Assembly: GCF_022848905.1 (NCBI RefSeq)
Contig: NZ_JAFIRA010000016.1
Coordinates: 1-64,000, forward strand
Length of the DNA stretch: 64,000 nt
Direction: 5' to 3'
Source of the DNA: Thermostichus vulcanus str. 'Rupite'
GTDB lineage: Bacteria; Cyanobacteriota; Cyanobacteriia; Thermostichales; Thermostichaceae
Positions 29,125 through 37,545 of the stretch are shown here, in pieces; within the stretch, counting starts at the first letter, position 1, and the number at the start of each line of letters is the position of its first letter. The translations under genes were made by a program, and so were the position numbers. The notes below the pieces were generated by a model that was given only the letters and a program-made list of their open reading frames with translations, had not been told where the DNA came from and searched no databases.

Positions 29125-29784
29125 ATGCTCTTTAGCTTGCTGAATTTGCCCTATTGGATCCTGTTGGGAGTTGGGGTCGGCCTGTTTCTATTGGTGATCC
29201 TGGCGGGTGGGGGAGATGAAGATCTGGAAGTGGAGTCTAACTTGGATCCAGAGCTAGATGCGGATAACGGATCCCTATTGGGGTGGTTGGGGGTGGGGGA
29301 GGCACCGTTGGTTTTGCTGCTAGCCTTGGATTTTTCCCTCTGGGGGTTACTGGGCTGGGGGCTTCAGGTGGCGTTGCTGGGTTGGTTGGGATCCCTCGGT
29401 AGTATGGGGCAGTTTGGGATTTTGATGGGATCCCTAGTGGTTTCTATCGGCTTGGGGCGTTGGATTGCCCGTCCGATAGGTTTGGCATTCGCCGGGTTTG
29501 GGGAAGATACCAGCGAGGAACGGTTGATTGGGCGGGTGGGCACAGTTAGCTCACAGGAAATCCCCCTGGGAGGGCGCATCGGCCAGGTGGATGTCTTGGA
29601 TGCCCACCGCAATCGGGTTACCGTCAGCGCCCGACTGCCTGAATGGGCCACCACCGCACCGAAAAGAGGCCAAGAAGTCATCTTGATTGAGCACGGATCC
29701 CAGGGATATGTGGTGATCTTAAAAGATGGGCCCGATGAGGCCCGCTGGCTACAATCTGGCTCTTCTCCCGTTTTGCCGAAGTAG
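29125..29784 (+). CDS. YqiJ-like (NfeD-related) OB-fold membrane protein
   Basis: The start at 29125 gives MLFSLLNLPYWILLGVGVGL. Three or four hydrophobic segments precede a soluble C-terminal beta domain (ERLIGRVGTVSSQEIPLGGR; NRVTVSARLPEWA; RGQEVILIEHGSQGYVVIL), the OB-like fold of the YqiJ/DUF1449 family. In other bacteria these proteins pair with flotillin-like YqiK and affect membrane organisation. No flotillin gene lies beside this one. Length is 219 aa. Confidence 0.75.
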   Translation: MLFSLLNLPYWILLGVGVGLFLLVILAGGGDEDLEVESNLDPELDADNGSLLGWLGVGEAPLVLLLALDFSLWGLLGWGLQVALLGWLGSLGSMGQFGILMGSLVVSIGLGRWIARPIGLAFAGFGEDTSEERLIGRVGTVSSQEIPLGGRIGQVDVLDAHRNRVTVSARLPEWATTAPKRGQEVILIEHGSQGYVVILKDGPDEARWLQSGSSPVLPK

Positions 29785-29796
29785 ACTCTGTCTTAA

Positions 29797-29814
29797 TTCA
29801 CATATTTCACATAT
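29797..29814. repeat. 9-bp tandem duplication (intergenic)
   Basis: TTCACATAT occurs twice in tandem just after the YqiJ-like gene. Confidence 0.85.
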
Positions 29815-29839
29815 TCAGGTAGAGCGTCCCTAATCATAT

Positions 29840-29869
29840 GAATCCACATGAATTGAATCCACATGAATT
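29840..29869. repeat. 15-bp tandem duplication (intergenic)
   Basis: GAATCCACATGAATT is perfectly duplicated in tandem. The surrounding spacer (29785-30037) holds no gene that I can support. Confidence 0.9.
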
Positions 29870-30037
29870 GGATGACTGGTTAAGCATTGGCATGATAGGC
29901 AGGGATCCGACTGGGTTGGATGACCCTTCGAGATCTGCTTGACCCTGACATTGTGTGAGGCTTTTGACTTCAAGTCGCCAATGGAGCCGACATGATGCCT
30001 AAATGCCTTGCAGCAGCAGGGGAGTGAGGGGATCCGG

Positions 30038-31672
30038 CTAGGGCTTCGCTGGCACCGTCACCAGGAATTCCAGACCCAACCCATGCCCCCCAACGGGATA
30101 ACTGGTCACCCCTAGCCCGTCAATGCGAGTCAACAAATCCTGTGCTTCTGGATCCAGTGTGGCCAACCCACCCGGCAAGGCTGCTTCCAAAAGGGTACGG
30201 ATCCCTTGCCAGTTGAGCAAAAAGTAGCCGTAGTTGGGCTTGTGCAGTTGATCGTAGAGGGTTTTTAGGGGTTCGGTTTGGGGCAGAAGGTTGCCCTGCC
30301 GTTGGGCAATGGTTTGTAAGGCGCCAGTGCTGCTGGTGATGATTAAGTAATTGCCTTCCCAAGCCCGAATCAGCAGCGGCTGGTTAAACAGCGAATCCGC
30401 CCAAATCACTTGGCCATTGGCTTCTGTCACCCTTGCCCCCGATTCCTGGGCCAGTTGATCCAACTGAGCTAAGGCGGTGTTGGCCTTGTCTTTTTGGCTG
30501 CTCTCGATCACCAAAGCTGCCCCCATACCCTGTAAGAGCGGATGGGCCTGAGCATCTGGCGCCACCAACAGAGCCAGTTCCCCATCCATCCAGGCGAGCA
30601 CATCTTGTTCCAAATCCAGTTGGGTACTGGCGCGAAACTCAGCCCGCAGCTCCTCCAGCGACTCTTTCACCAGCGGATCTTCCTCTAGCTTAGGCAACAG
30701 GGCTTGCCAACGTTGGGCAATCTGTTGGGTGCTGATCACGGTCAGAGCGTTACCTGGCAGGCGTTGGATCAGCTCCCCACGGGCAGGTTGCAATCCAGCT
30801 TGTAAATTGGCCTCCGGATCGGTTTGGGTGAGCATCCGGACTCGTAAGCCCTGCTCCTGCCAGTGGGCAGCCATGGCCAAGGAGCGAATCGGCTTCAGAG
30901 ACTTCAGTGCCGCTGGATCGACTTCCTCCATCCAGCCCCCCCATTCGGGGTTGTCCTGTAAAGTCTCAAAGTTAAGGTAGGCAAAGGCCAGGGCTCCATC
31001 GGTATACAGCTCGGCAGCGGCAGAGCGGAAGCGTTCAGAACGGCTGATGGATTCTGCTTCACCACGATAAACAGCCACCGCCTGCTGCATCACGCTTGGA
31101 TCGTTGGCCACAGCCACAAAACGGTTGCCAAATTCTGCGGTCACCCACTGTTCGCCGGGATCCCCGTTGGTTTGGACGTGGAGGGTCACCCCTTGCTCTT
31201 GGCGACGTTCGAAGTTAGCCCCTTCTGCTTCCGCTTGTTGCCGCACCTGGGCCAAAAATTGCCCAGACAAATCGGTGTTGCGGGTACTGGCCCCGAACAG
31301 GATCCCAGGGATAGGCTCAGAGGCAGTCGGCACCAGATTGGGCACCACCACCGCCATCGTAAACTGCTCCCCAGCCCAGTTTTGGATGTCCTCTCTGGGA
31401 AACTCGCTGCCGGTTTCTGCCAAGGCTTCTGAGGTCCAGGTTTCCCATTGTGCCAACAGATCAGGATGGGTGCTGAACGCTGCTTCTGGGTTGGTGGCAA
31501 AGGCCAACACCATCGGTACAGATTGGGGAACCAACACCGTCTCCGGCAGAATATCCCCTGGCAGTTGGGCTTCTGGAGCTTTTCGCTGACAGGCCCCGAC
31601 CAGCCAAGCCCCTCCCAAAGCCAGCAGGGTCAGGGAGAGAGGGCGAAAACCACGATGAAGTTGGGCCTGCAT
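30038..31672 (-). CDS. DUF3352 domain lipoprotein
   Basis: The start at 31672 gives MQAQLHRGFRPLSLTLLALG. The frame itself reaches 31762, but this ATG begins a proper signal peptide. A lipobox LVGAC follows, so Cys is expected to be lipidated and the protein exported. The body resembles the DUF3352 family, with PESVPMVLAFATNPEAAF-like, GALAFAYLNFETLQ and GGHGLGLEFLVTVP segments. It shares the family with the protein encoded at 23712-25511 but has a lipid anchor in place of a transmembrane helix. Function unknown. Length is 544 aa. It follows rnhA by 86 bases on the same strand. Confidence 0.8.
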   Translation of the reverse strand: MQAQLHRGFRPLSLTLLALGGAWLVGACQRKAPEAQLPGDILPETVLVPQSVPMVLAFATNPEAAFSTHPDLLAQWETWTSEALAETGSEFPREDIQNWAGEQFTMAVVVPNLVPTASEPIPGILFGASTRNTDLSGQFLAQVRQQAEAEGANFERRQEQGVTLHVQTNGDPGEQWVTAEFGNRFVAVANDPSVMQQAVAVYRGEAESISRSERFRSAAAELYTDGALAFAYLNFETLQDNPEWGGWMEEVDPAALKSLKPIRSLAMAAHWQEQGLRVRMLTQTDPEANLQAGLQPARGELIQRLPGNALTVISTQQIAQRWQALLPKLEEDPLVKESLEELRAEFRASTQLDLEQDVLAWMDGELALLVAPDAQAHPLLQGMGAALVIESSQKDKANTALAQLDQLAQESGARVTEANGQVIWADSLFNQPLLIRAWEGNYLIITSSTGALQTIAQRQGNLLPQTEPLKTLYDQLHKPNYGYFLLNWQGIRTLLEAALPGGLATLDPEAQDLLTRIDGLGVTSYPVGGHGLGLEFLVTVPAKP

Positions 31673-31758
31673 GGAAACACCTGCAACGAGCCATCTCTCT
31701 GAGCATAGGCGATGGGCTGGAACCTTGTCTGCTACTATCGGCTTAGATGTGATCTGAA

Positions 31759-32253
31759 TCACTTCGCCTGCAGCCGACCGCGGGCCACCAACTCATCTGC
31801 ATATTCGTTCCAACGCATCCCTTTGTGGGCCTGAATCCAGCTCACCTGGATGTGGGGGCACTGCTGTTGTAATTGATGCAGCTGTTGCACCAAATCCAAG
31901 TTCTCCACGGGGCCAGTGCGTCGCCGCCATCCCTGCGCAGCCCATTGGGACATCCAACTGTTGTAGGTTTGTACGCACAGGTTGGAATCGCTGTAGATGG
32001 TGTGAATGGTGTTGTTTTCAGTGTCGCGGCAATACCGCAATGCCTGAATTAAGCCGGTTAACTCCATACGGTTGTTGGTGCTAGCGGGATCCCCACCGTA
32101 CCACTCCTCCACAATTTGATCCTCCTGAACCACCACAACAGCCCATCCCCCTGGCCCCGGATTGGGAGAACATCCTCCGTCGGTGAAAATGCCAGTGCGA
32201 GGACAAGTCACCAATCGAGTCGGTCGTGCCGCTTTGCGAGAAACTGTGGCCAT
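31759..32253 (-). CDS. rnhA: Ribonuclease HI
   Basis: RNase HI cleaves RNA in RNA-DNA hybrids. The catalytic acids are seen in FTDGGCSPNPGPGGWA (Asp), NNRMELTGLI (Glu), TIYSDSNLCV (Asp) and RWNEYADELVARG (Asp). The conserved His loop is WIQAHKGM. The start at 32253 (MATVSRKAARP) is preferred over the ATG six bases earlier. The N-terminus has a 20-residue basic extension. Length is 164 aa. Confidence 0.93.
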   Translation of the reverse strand: MATVSRKAARPTRLVTCPRTGIFTDGGCSPNPGPGGWAVVVVQEDQIVEEWYGGDPASTNNRMELTGLIQALRYCRDTENNTIHTIYSDSNLCVQTYNSWMSQWAAQGWRRRTGPVENLDLVQQLHQLQQQCPHIQVSWIQAHKGMRWNEYADELVARGRLQAK

Positions 32254-32443
32254 GCTCAAGGGATCCCTTCAAACCTTGCAAGGACAGAACCTGCATCCTA
32301 TCGCCTTGCGGTGTGCCGTCGCTACTGCCCTAGGATAGTGTTAATAGCCGCAAGAATGAAGGCTGTCACACTATCGGTAGTAGAAACCTAAGCATTCTGT
32401 TGTCAATCCAGCAAAACTCTATTCAAAATCGTCCAAACAAAAA

Positions 32444-32462
32444 CCCCCAGATAATCTGGGGG
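32444..32462 (-). terminator. Intrinsic terminator, minus strand
   Basis: CCCCCAGAT-A-ATCTGGGGG is a perfect 9-bp stem and, read on the minus strand, is followed by TTTTTGTTTG. It ends transcripts coming from the gene at 32704-33810 or from an RNA starting in the spacer. Confidence 0.85.
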
Positions 32463-32640
32463 AGGAGTGGTGTGTTGAGGTGATGAATACGTGCATGATA
32501 TCCCTCGAATCCAGTGAGTAGGCTAGGCTGGTGAGAGATTCCTGCGTTTTTTTGCAGAAATGATTGCAGGCGTTGGAAAGTTTCCAACACTAGAAATAGA
32601 TCAACAAGAAATGAGCTCTTTCTCGCTGTCTCAGGTATAG
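32463..32640 (-). ncRNA. Possible small RNA upstream of the terminator
   Basis: About 240 bases without a gene separate the stop of the upstream gene from the terminator. This stretch has a TATACC box near 32625-32640 on the minus strand, the perfect palindrome GTTGGAAAGTTTCCAAC (around 32573-32589) and ACTCCTC just before the terminator. It may be a small RNA or only a long 3' untranslated region. I could not match it to 6S RNA or another known class. Confidence 0.25.
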
Positions 32641-32703
32641 TGCTTAGATTGATATTTTTTCTTTACTAACACTAAATGCAGACAGGTTGACACTGTAGCC
32701 TTT

Positions 32704-33810
32704 TTACGTCCGCGCCGCCGACACTAGGGATTGTGTCAGGCCAAGGTGGGCATAAAGACGGGAAAAGTCAAAATTTGATGACATTAGCTCCTGGATGCAG
32801 CGCACCTTAACCTCTTCGTGGAGGCGGATTTGTCCGAAGACCCGTTCGATACGATTGATGGTGGTGAAGGTATCCAGATCGACTGAGAGGATCGGTACCT
32901 CCAACTCTTCCGCCCGCGACTGAATGCGGGGATCCAAGGGCAACTTGCCGGTCAGGATCAGACAAAGCGTCGAGGTTTCCAGGGCGGCCAATTGGATATC
33001 GGTGCGATCTCCACCCGTGATCACCGCTTTGTGTTCCGATTTACGGAAATATTTCAGAGCCGAGTTGACGTTCATTGCCCCCACCGCAATATCCTCCACC
33101 ATCAGATCCAGCCGATCCGAGCAACAGAGCACCTCCGCTTCCAGTTGTCGAGCCAGTTCTCCGACACTGATGCTGCGTAAAATGCGGTGGGAGGGCAGTA
33201 CACCCAACACCGGGATCCCGCGGCCCTCCAGGAAAGGCTGGATCACGGTTTTCACCTGTTGCAGTTGGTTTTGCGGTACATCGTTCAGTAAGACCCCCGC
33301 CAAATGGGATCCCAGTTGGGTATGGGCAGCAAGGATAGAATCGACCGCCAATGGCGAGTGGTAGCGGCTGATCAACAGGACAGGGGCTTGCAAAGCTTGG
33401 GCCATTTTAGCCAGTGACAAACCAAACAGCTCCCCTTCGTAGAGATCGGCAGGGCCTTCCAGCAACACCAAATCCGCAGGGGATCCCTGCACAAATTCCA
33501 ACAGAGGCGCAATCGGATGGTCTGGGGCAGACTCCCCAGGATTTTGCTTCATTTGCGCCAGCAGAGCATCTCCGTTCAGTTGTAGAAGCATCGGCGGCAT
33601 TTGGGCAATGGTGAGCCGTAGAGACTCCGCCACAAAACGCATGTCCGGATCGCCCCCTTCAATGGAGCAATCTTCCGTCATGCAAGAGCCAATCGGCTTG
33701 CCGTAGGTTATCTTCATCCCTTGCTGCTGCAAATGCTTAGCCAAACCCAGAATGGCAGCAGACTTACCACTGAAAGGCTCGGTAGAACCGATAAGGAGGA
33801 ACTTGGACAC
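32704..33810 (-). CDS. BioD-like AAA_26 / DRTGG domain protein
   Basis: The N-terminal domain is a dethiobiotin-synthetase-like P-loop fold (STEPFSGKSAAILGLAKHLQ; LVLLEGPADLYEGELFGLSL). The C-terminal domain (from about residue 215) is a DRTGG domain, with ALKYFRKSEHKAVITGGDRT as its signature. The same pair of domains forms the N-terminal half of long phosphotransacetylases, and stand-alone versions are widespread in cyanobacteria, probably as ligand-sensing regulators. No phosphotransacetylase catalytic part is present. The full 368 aa are intact. The TnpB element begins 167 bases upstream. Confidence 0.85.
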   Translation of the reverse strand: MSKFLLIGSTEPFSGKSAAILGLAKHLQQQGMKITYGKPIGSCMTEDCSIEGGDPDMRFVAESLRLTIAQMPPMLLQLNGDALLAQMKQNPGESAPDHPIAPLLEFVQGSPADLVLLEGPADLYEGELFGLSLAKMAQALQAPVLLISRYHSPLAVDSILAAHTQLGSHLAGVLLNDVPQNQLQQVKTVIQPFLEGRGIPVLGVLPSHRILRSISVGELARQLEAEVLCCSDRLDLMVEDIAVGAMNVNSALKYFRKSEHKAVITGGDRTDIQLAALETSTLCLILTGKLPLDPRIQSRAEELEVPILSVDLDTFTTINRIERVFGQIRLHEEVKVRCIQELMSSNFDFSRLYAHLGLTQSLVSAART

Positions 33811-33976
33811 AGATAAAGGGCTCCCAATTGGATAAGGGACGAAGAAATGAGGGGCTTGCAGGAGAGGATGACTCGTTACTCAGTCTAACGGAGGCTGCTC
33901 AGGGGTAAGCTGGATTCTGAACTGGGGAGAGTTGGGCATCTCTTTCTGAACTTTGCTCCCAGAACGCCGATGGAGT

Positions 33977-34005
33977 TTGACACTCCCCCGTTTATAAAAC
34001 GGGGG
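33977..34005. repeat. Right end hairpin of TnpB element 2
   Basis: TTGACACTCCCCC (33977-33989) leads into the stem CCCCCGTTT-ATA-AAACGGGGG (33985-34005), directly after the tnpB stop. The TTGACACTCCCC start recurs at 50642 and 55170, marking a family of related ends. Confidence 0.65.
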
Positions 34006-34015
34006 ATTCTCCCTT

Positions 34016-35188
34016 CTAGCTCCCCACAGCTTGAAGCTGTGGAGGATTCATGGAGTTCAGGGGATTGCCAAATACCCCATCCCCTGAGCCGACCCTGCCT
34101 ATTACGGGCAGGGCTTCTTTTAGACTCAAGGGACACGAAAATCCGTCCCACCGAGCAATGTTTATTGCGGCATTCCAGTCCGCGTCACAGCAATACCCGT
34201 CCTGCCCGGTGAACAGATACCCACTCCTTTTCCCAATCAATCCTGTCCTGTGGTCGGTTTTGGATGTGTAGGCAGCAGGACGTTTATGCAGCGTCCTGCC
34301 CGCCATTTCCAGCTTGTAGGCAACCTTCCACTCCAGGTCGTAGTACGACCAGGTATGGCGCGATTTCCCGGCATCCGAACGCGCCTTCTGGCTCTGTCTG
34401 GATTGGCGGATACCTGAGAGGTCTTCCATCCACACATCTGCATTTACCGCCTTGGCAAACCGCACAATGCGACGGCTAACGGTGTGGTTGACCGCCCTCA
34501 TCCAACGGGCTTCTTTGCGCTCCAGTCGCTTGAGTGCTCGGTATTTACCCGCCTGTTGCAACTGGGCACGACGCTTCTGGAAACGACGACGACGATAGGC
34601 TACCTCTCCACCCCCAAAAAACACCGCCCGACCCCAACGGGTGGCCGCCACTGCCAAACGGTTCTGCCCCCGGTCAACACCTAGTCGCTCCGTACTCTTC
34701 ACTTCGGGAACTTCCCAAGTGATAGACAGAACAGCATACCAAACCCCACGTATTTGCATCAGTTTCAAGGTTCCCCGTTCACAATCCTGCTCAGCCAGGA
34801 TGCGCTCAAGACGCTCGGCATAGTAGGAACTGCCAACCTCAAGGGGAACCCGCTTGTCACCCTGAATTGTGGGAAAACTCACCGAGTAGGTGCTACCTAC
34901 TTTGTGCAGCTTCCAGTTTTGGTTGTTGACCTCTGGCCAGAACACTTTGAAGTGTTTGACCCGCTGGCCGGCTTTCCCCTTCAGGACACGAATCACCTGG
35001 TTGGAGAGGGCCGACTTGAGTGGGGTTACCACTTTGGCGGTTGTCAATGCTTTTCGTTCCTTTGGACTGATGCGGAGCAGTTCGTTTGCCAGCTCGGTTG
35101 TCGCACAAACCGTCTGGTTAAACATCTCTGCTTTGACCACATTGAGGTCAAGAAACTTGAGCTTGAGTGTGGTGGTGACCCGTTTCAT
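34016..35188 (-). CDS. tnpB: TnpB-like RNA-guided nuclease without zinc-ribbon cysteines
   Basis: TnpB-family protein of an IS200/IS605-type element, 390 aa and unbroken. RuvC-I is RLGVDRGQNRLAVAA (Asp near 172), RuvC-II is DVWMEDLSGIR (Glu near 255) and RuvC-III is CCDADWNAAINIA (Asp near 335-337). The bridge region is the basic YRRRRFQKRRAQLQQAG. Where most TnpB proteins have CxxC...CxxC before RuvC-III, this one reads YTSKTDHRTGLIGKRSGYLF and TGQDGY, with the four cysteines replaced and only the CC pair left. It lacks an adjacent TnpA. Ends at 33977 and 35247-35290 frame the element. It may be active despite the missing zinc ribbon, but this is inference. Confidence 0.85.
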   Translation of the reverse strand: MKRVTTTLKLKFLDLNVVKAEMFNQTVCATTELANELLRISPKERKALTTAKVVTPLKSALSNQVIRVLKGKAGQRVKHFKVFWPEVNNQNWKLHKVGSTYSVSFPTIQGDKRVPLEVGSSYYAERLERILAEQDCERGTLKLMQIRGVWYAVLSITWEVPEVKSTERLGVDRGQNRLAVAATRWGRAVFFGGGEVAYRRRRFQKRRAQLQQAGKYRALKRLERKEARWMRAVNHTVSRRIVRFAKAVNADVWMEDLSGIRQSRQSQKARSDAGKSRHTWSYYDLEWKVAYKLEMAGRTLHKRPAAYTSKTDHRTGLIGKRSGYLFTGQDGYCCDADWNAAINIARWDGFSCPLSLKEALPVIGRVGSGDGVFGNPLNSMNPPQLQAVGS

Positions 35189-35246
35189 GGGGACTATTGT
35201 ATGTACTATTTCTGTTGCTGAATAAATTCAGCCTGTGCGCTTATAT

Positions 35247-35295
35247 CCCCCGGTTGGAAACCGGGGGCTTTACGCTGTTTTTCGTAAGCTCCGAC
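35247..35295. repeat. Left end of TnpB element 2
   Basis: A 9-bp stem CCCCCGGTT-GGA-AACCGGGGG (35247-35267) is followed by CTTTACGCTGTTTTTCGTAAG. A near copy of the same tail (TTTTACGCCGCTTTTCGATAAG minus one base) follows the hairpin at 55180-55240. Confidence 0.55.
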
Positions 35296-35369
35296 GCAGA
35301 ATCTTGCCCCTCAAGTTCCCCAAATCCAGAAGGCGAAGGCTCTACCCTTCTGGTTTCCGGTTGGCAGGA

Positions 35370-36794
35370 TTAACCGATTAAAATCGGCTCCTCAGGATAA
35401 ATCACCAACTGTCGCGGTTGTTGTTGGGCCAAGGCCAAAACAATCGTCAGCGCCCCCAACCGTCCCCAGAACATCACCAGAGCGATGATCAGCTGGCCAA
35501 ACAGATTCAGGTCTGTGGTAAACCCGGTCGAGAGACCGCAGGTGGCAAAGGCGGAGATGACTTCAAACAGCACCGGATCCAGACGACTCTCCCCATGGCT
35601 CATCAAAATCAACCATGCCGCCAACAGCACCACAAACAGTGAAACCGTCAACACTGCCGCTGCTTTACGCACCATGGAAGGATCCAAACTGCGCCCGGCA
35701 ATCTGGGCACTGGGTAAGCCGCGGGCATAGCCCCACAAAGCCAGCACCAACACCGCAAAGGTGCCTGTGGTAATCCCACCTCCCATCGAGGCCGGAGCGG
35801 CTCCGATGAACATGAGCGCCATCAAGAGCAACTGGCTCGGTGGGGACAAATCCTGAATCGGGATCCCGGCAAACCCGGCTGTCCGGGCCGAAACCGACTG
35901 GAAAAACGTCAGGCCCAGGCGTCGGGGCCAGCTCACCTCCAGCAGGGATCCCCCTGGCAAACTTTCTCCCAAGAACAGGCCAATACCGCCCGCGCAAAGC
36001 AGCACCACCACCACCCCAAGCGTGATGCGCGTGTGCAAAGAAGGGCGATGCCCCCGCGGCCAAGTGAGCAAATCTGACAAGACAGGAATGCCCAGTCCGC
36101 CAATAAAAATCAAGGCGGCCAAAATTGTCAAAGAAAGATTATCCGTAGGGATCCCGGCTGTCCCAAACAGATCAAACCCGGCATTGCAAAAGGCGGAAAC
36201 CGCGTGAAAAACCGCCAGAAAAATGGCCTGCTTCGGTCCATACAAGTCCCGCCAATGCAACCACAACAGCAATGCCCCTCCCAACTCGATCAAGGTAACT
36301 GAGAGCAAAACTTTACGGGTCAAGGCCAAGATCGCCCCCGGATCGATCAGCCCCAAAGAATTGCAAAGGGCCAGGCGATTCAACAGAGAAATGCGCCGCC
36401 CCATCAGCTGAAACACCACCACCGCCAGCACCATGAAGCCCACCCCGCCAATCTGGATCAAGATCAGCAGCATGATTTGGCCAAACAAGGTGAGATCATC
36501 CGCCACTTGGATAATCGATAGCCCCGTCACACTCAGGGCTGACATTGCCGTAAACAGGGCCTCATTCCAGCTCAAGGGATCCCCGCGCCCAATCCCTGGC
36601 AACATCAAAATGAGGGTACCCACCACCGCCAACAACCCCAACCCCGTCACCAGGCGCAACGGCGGTGGCAACCGGCGACGCTTGTCTCCCAAAAAGAACC
36701 GATTAAAACGTTCCTTAAAGACATTGGAGGGTTGAGCCGCTCCCGAGTCGGTTCGTGTCAGCGGGACGAAGTCCTTAGTCACCTCCGATTCCAT
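35370..36794 (-). CDS. ktrB: KtrB potassium uptake channel subunit
   Basis: KtrB is the membrane subunit of the Na+-dependent K+ uptake system, used in osmotic adaptation. Four pore repeats are seen: MSALSVTGLSI, AVSAFCNAGFDLF, SVSARTAGFAGI and ISAFATCGLSTGF, each with the selectivity Gly. About ten hydrophobic segments fit the TrkH/KtrB fold. The N-terminal 45 residues are cytoplasmic and polar. It follows ktrA after nine bases. Length is 474 aa. Confidence 0.93.
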   Translation of the reverse strand: MESEVTKDFVPLTRTDSGAAQPSNVFKERFNRFFLGDKRRRLPPPLRLVTGLGLLAVVGTLILMLPGIGRGDPLSWNEALFTAMSALSVTGLSIIQVADDLTLFGQIMLLILIQIGGVGFMVLAVVVFQLMGRRISLLNRLALCNSLGLIDPGAILALTRKVLLSVTLIELGGALLLWLHWRDLYGPKQAIFLAVFHAVSAFCNAGFDLFGTAGIPTDNLSLTILAALIFIGGLGIPVLSDLLTWPRGHRPSLHTRITLGVVVVLLCAGGIGLFLGESLPGGSLLEVSWPRRLGLTFFQSVSARTAGFAGIPIQDLSPPSQLLLMALMFIGAAPASMGGGITTGTFAVLVLALWGYARGLPSAQIAGRSLDPSMVRKAAAVLTVSLFVVLLAAWLILMSHGESRLDPVLFEVISAFATCGLSTGFTTDLNLFGQLIIALVMFWGRLGALTIVLALAQQQPRQLVIYPEEPILIG

Positions 36795-36803
36795 CGGGAT
36801 CCC

Positions 36804-37469
36804 TCACAGCTCATTGAGCCGACTGATGTTTGTGTTGGCACCCAGCACCACCAAAAGATCCCCTTCCTCCAACACATAATCCGCCGGTGGCGAGACGATC
36901 AAAGATTGCTTGCGTTTCACGACCAATACCGTAATGCCAAAGCGACGCCGCAAATCCGACTCCGAGAGGGTATGCCCCATCAGTGACTGCGGCACTCGCA
37001 GCTCCGTAATACTGTAGCCTGGCTCCAGCTCCAGTTGATCCAAAACGCCTGGAGCCGTCAAGACCTGGGCCAAGCGCCGCCCTGCCTCCTGCTCCGGCAG
37101 TACCACCCGATCCGCCCCTACCCGCAGCAAAATCGAGCGCTGACGCTCCGTTGAAGCCTTACAGACCACATTGCGAACCCCCAAACTTTTCAGAGCTACC
37201 GTCGTCAGCAGATTGCTCTCAAAGTCGCTCCCAATCGCCACCACCACGGTGTCGAAGGAGAGAATATCCACCGCCCGCAGCGCATCTTCATCACTGGAGT
37301 CGAGAGCCACCACCTGGGTGAGCTGATCCGCTAACCGCTGTACAATCTCTCGACTGCGATCAATTCCGAGAACATTATGCCCCCGCTCCACCAGCGTTAG
37401 GGCCAAGCTAGAGCCAAAGCGTCCCAGTCCGATCACCGCATACTCGTGATCCACCCGCTGCCGAGCCAT
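36804..37469 (-). CDS. ktrA: KtrA regulatory subunit (RCK domain)
   Basis: KtrA forms the cytoplasmic gating ring on KtrB and binds ATP/ADP or NAD. The Rossmann domain begins YAVIGLGRFGSSLALTLVER, with the adenine-binding Asp in VLGIDRS. The C-terminal RCK_C domain runs from about residue 140 (YSITELRVPQSLMGHTL; LEEGDLLVVLGANTNISRL). Length is 221 aa. It is the first gene of the ktrAB operon. No ktrE-like gene is adjacent. Confidence 0.93.
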   Translation of the reverse strand: MARQRVDHEYAVIGLGRFGSSLALTLVERGHNVLGIDRSREIVQRLADQLTQVVALDSSDEDALRAVDILSFDTVVVAIGSDFESNLLTTVALKSLGVRNVVCKASTERQRSILLRVGADRVVLPEQEAGRRLAQVLTAPGVLDQLELEPGYSITELRVPQSLMGHTLSESDLRRRFGITVLVVKRKQSLIVSPPADYVLEEGDLLVVLGANTNISRLNEL

Positions 37470-37507
37470 TCGCCTTCTCGCCCCTTACCTCGAACGAACG
37501 GATCATA

Positions 37508-37523
37508 CATCTAGGCATCTAGG
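37508..37523. repeat. 8-bp tandem duplication (intergenic)
   Basis: CATCTAGG occurs twice in tandem between ktrA and clpX. Confidence 0.75.
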
Positions 37524-37545
37524 CAGACTGAAATCTAACTTATAT

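Noticed and set aside
32463-32490. ACTCCTC on the minus strand considered as a second Yfr1 core
   Set aside because: Only seven of eleven core bases match and the flanking stems are absent. The genuine Yfr1 is at 40162-40231.
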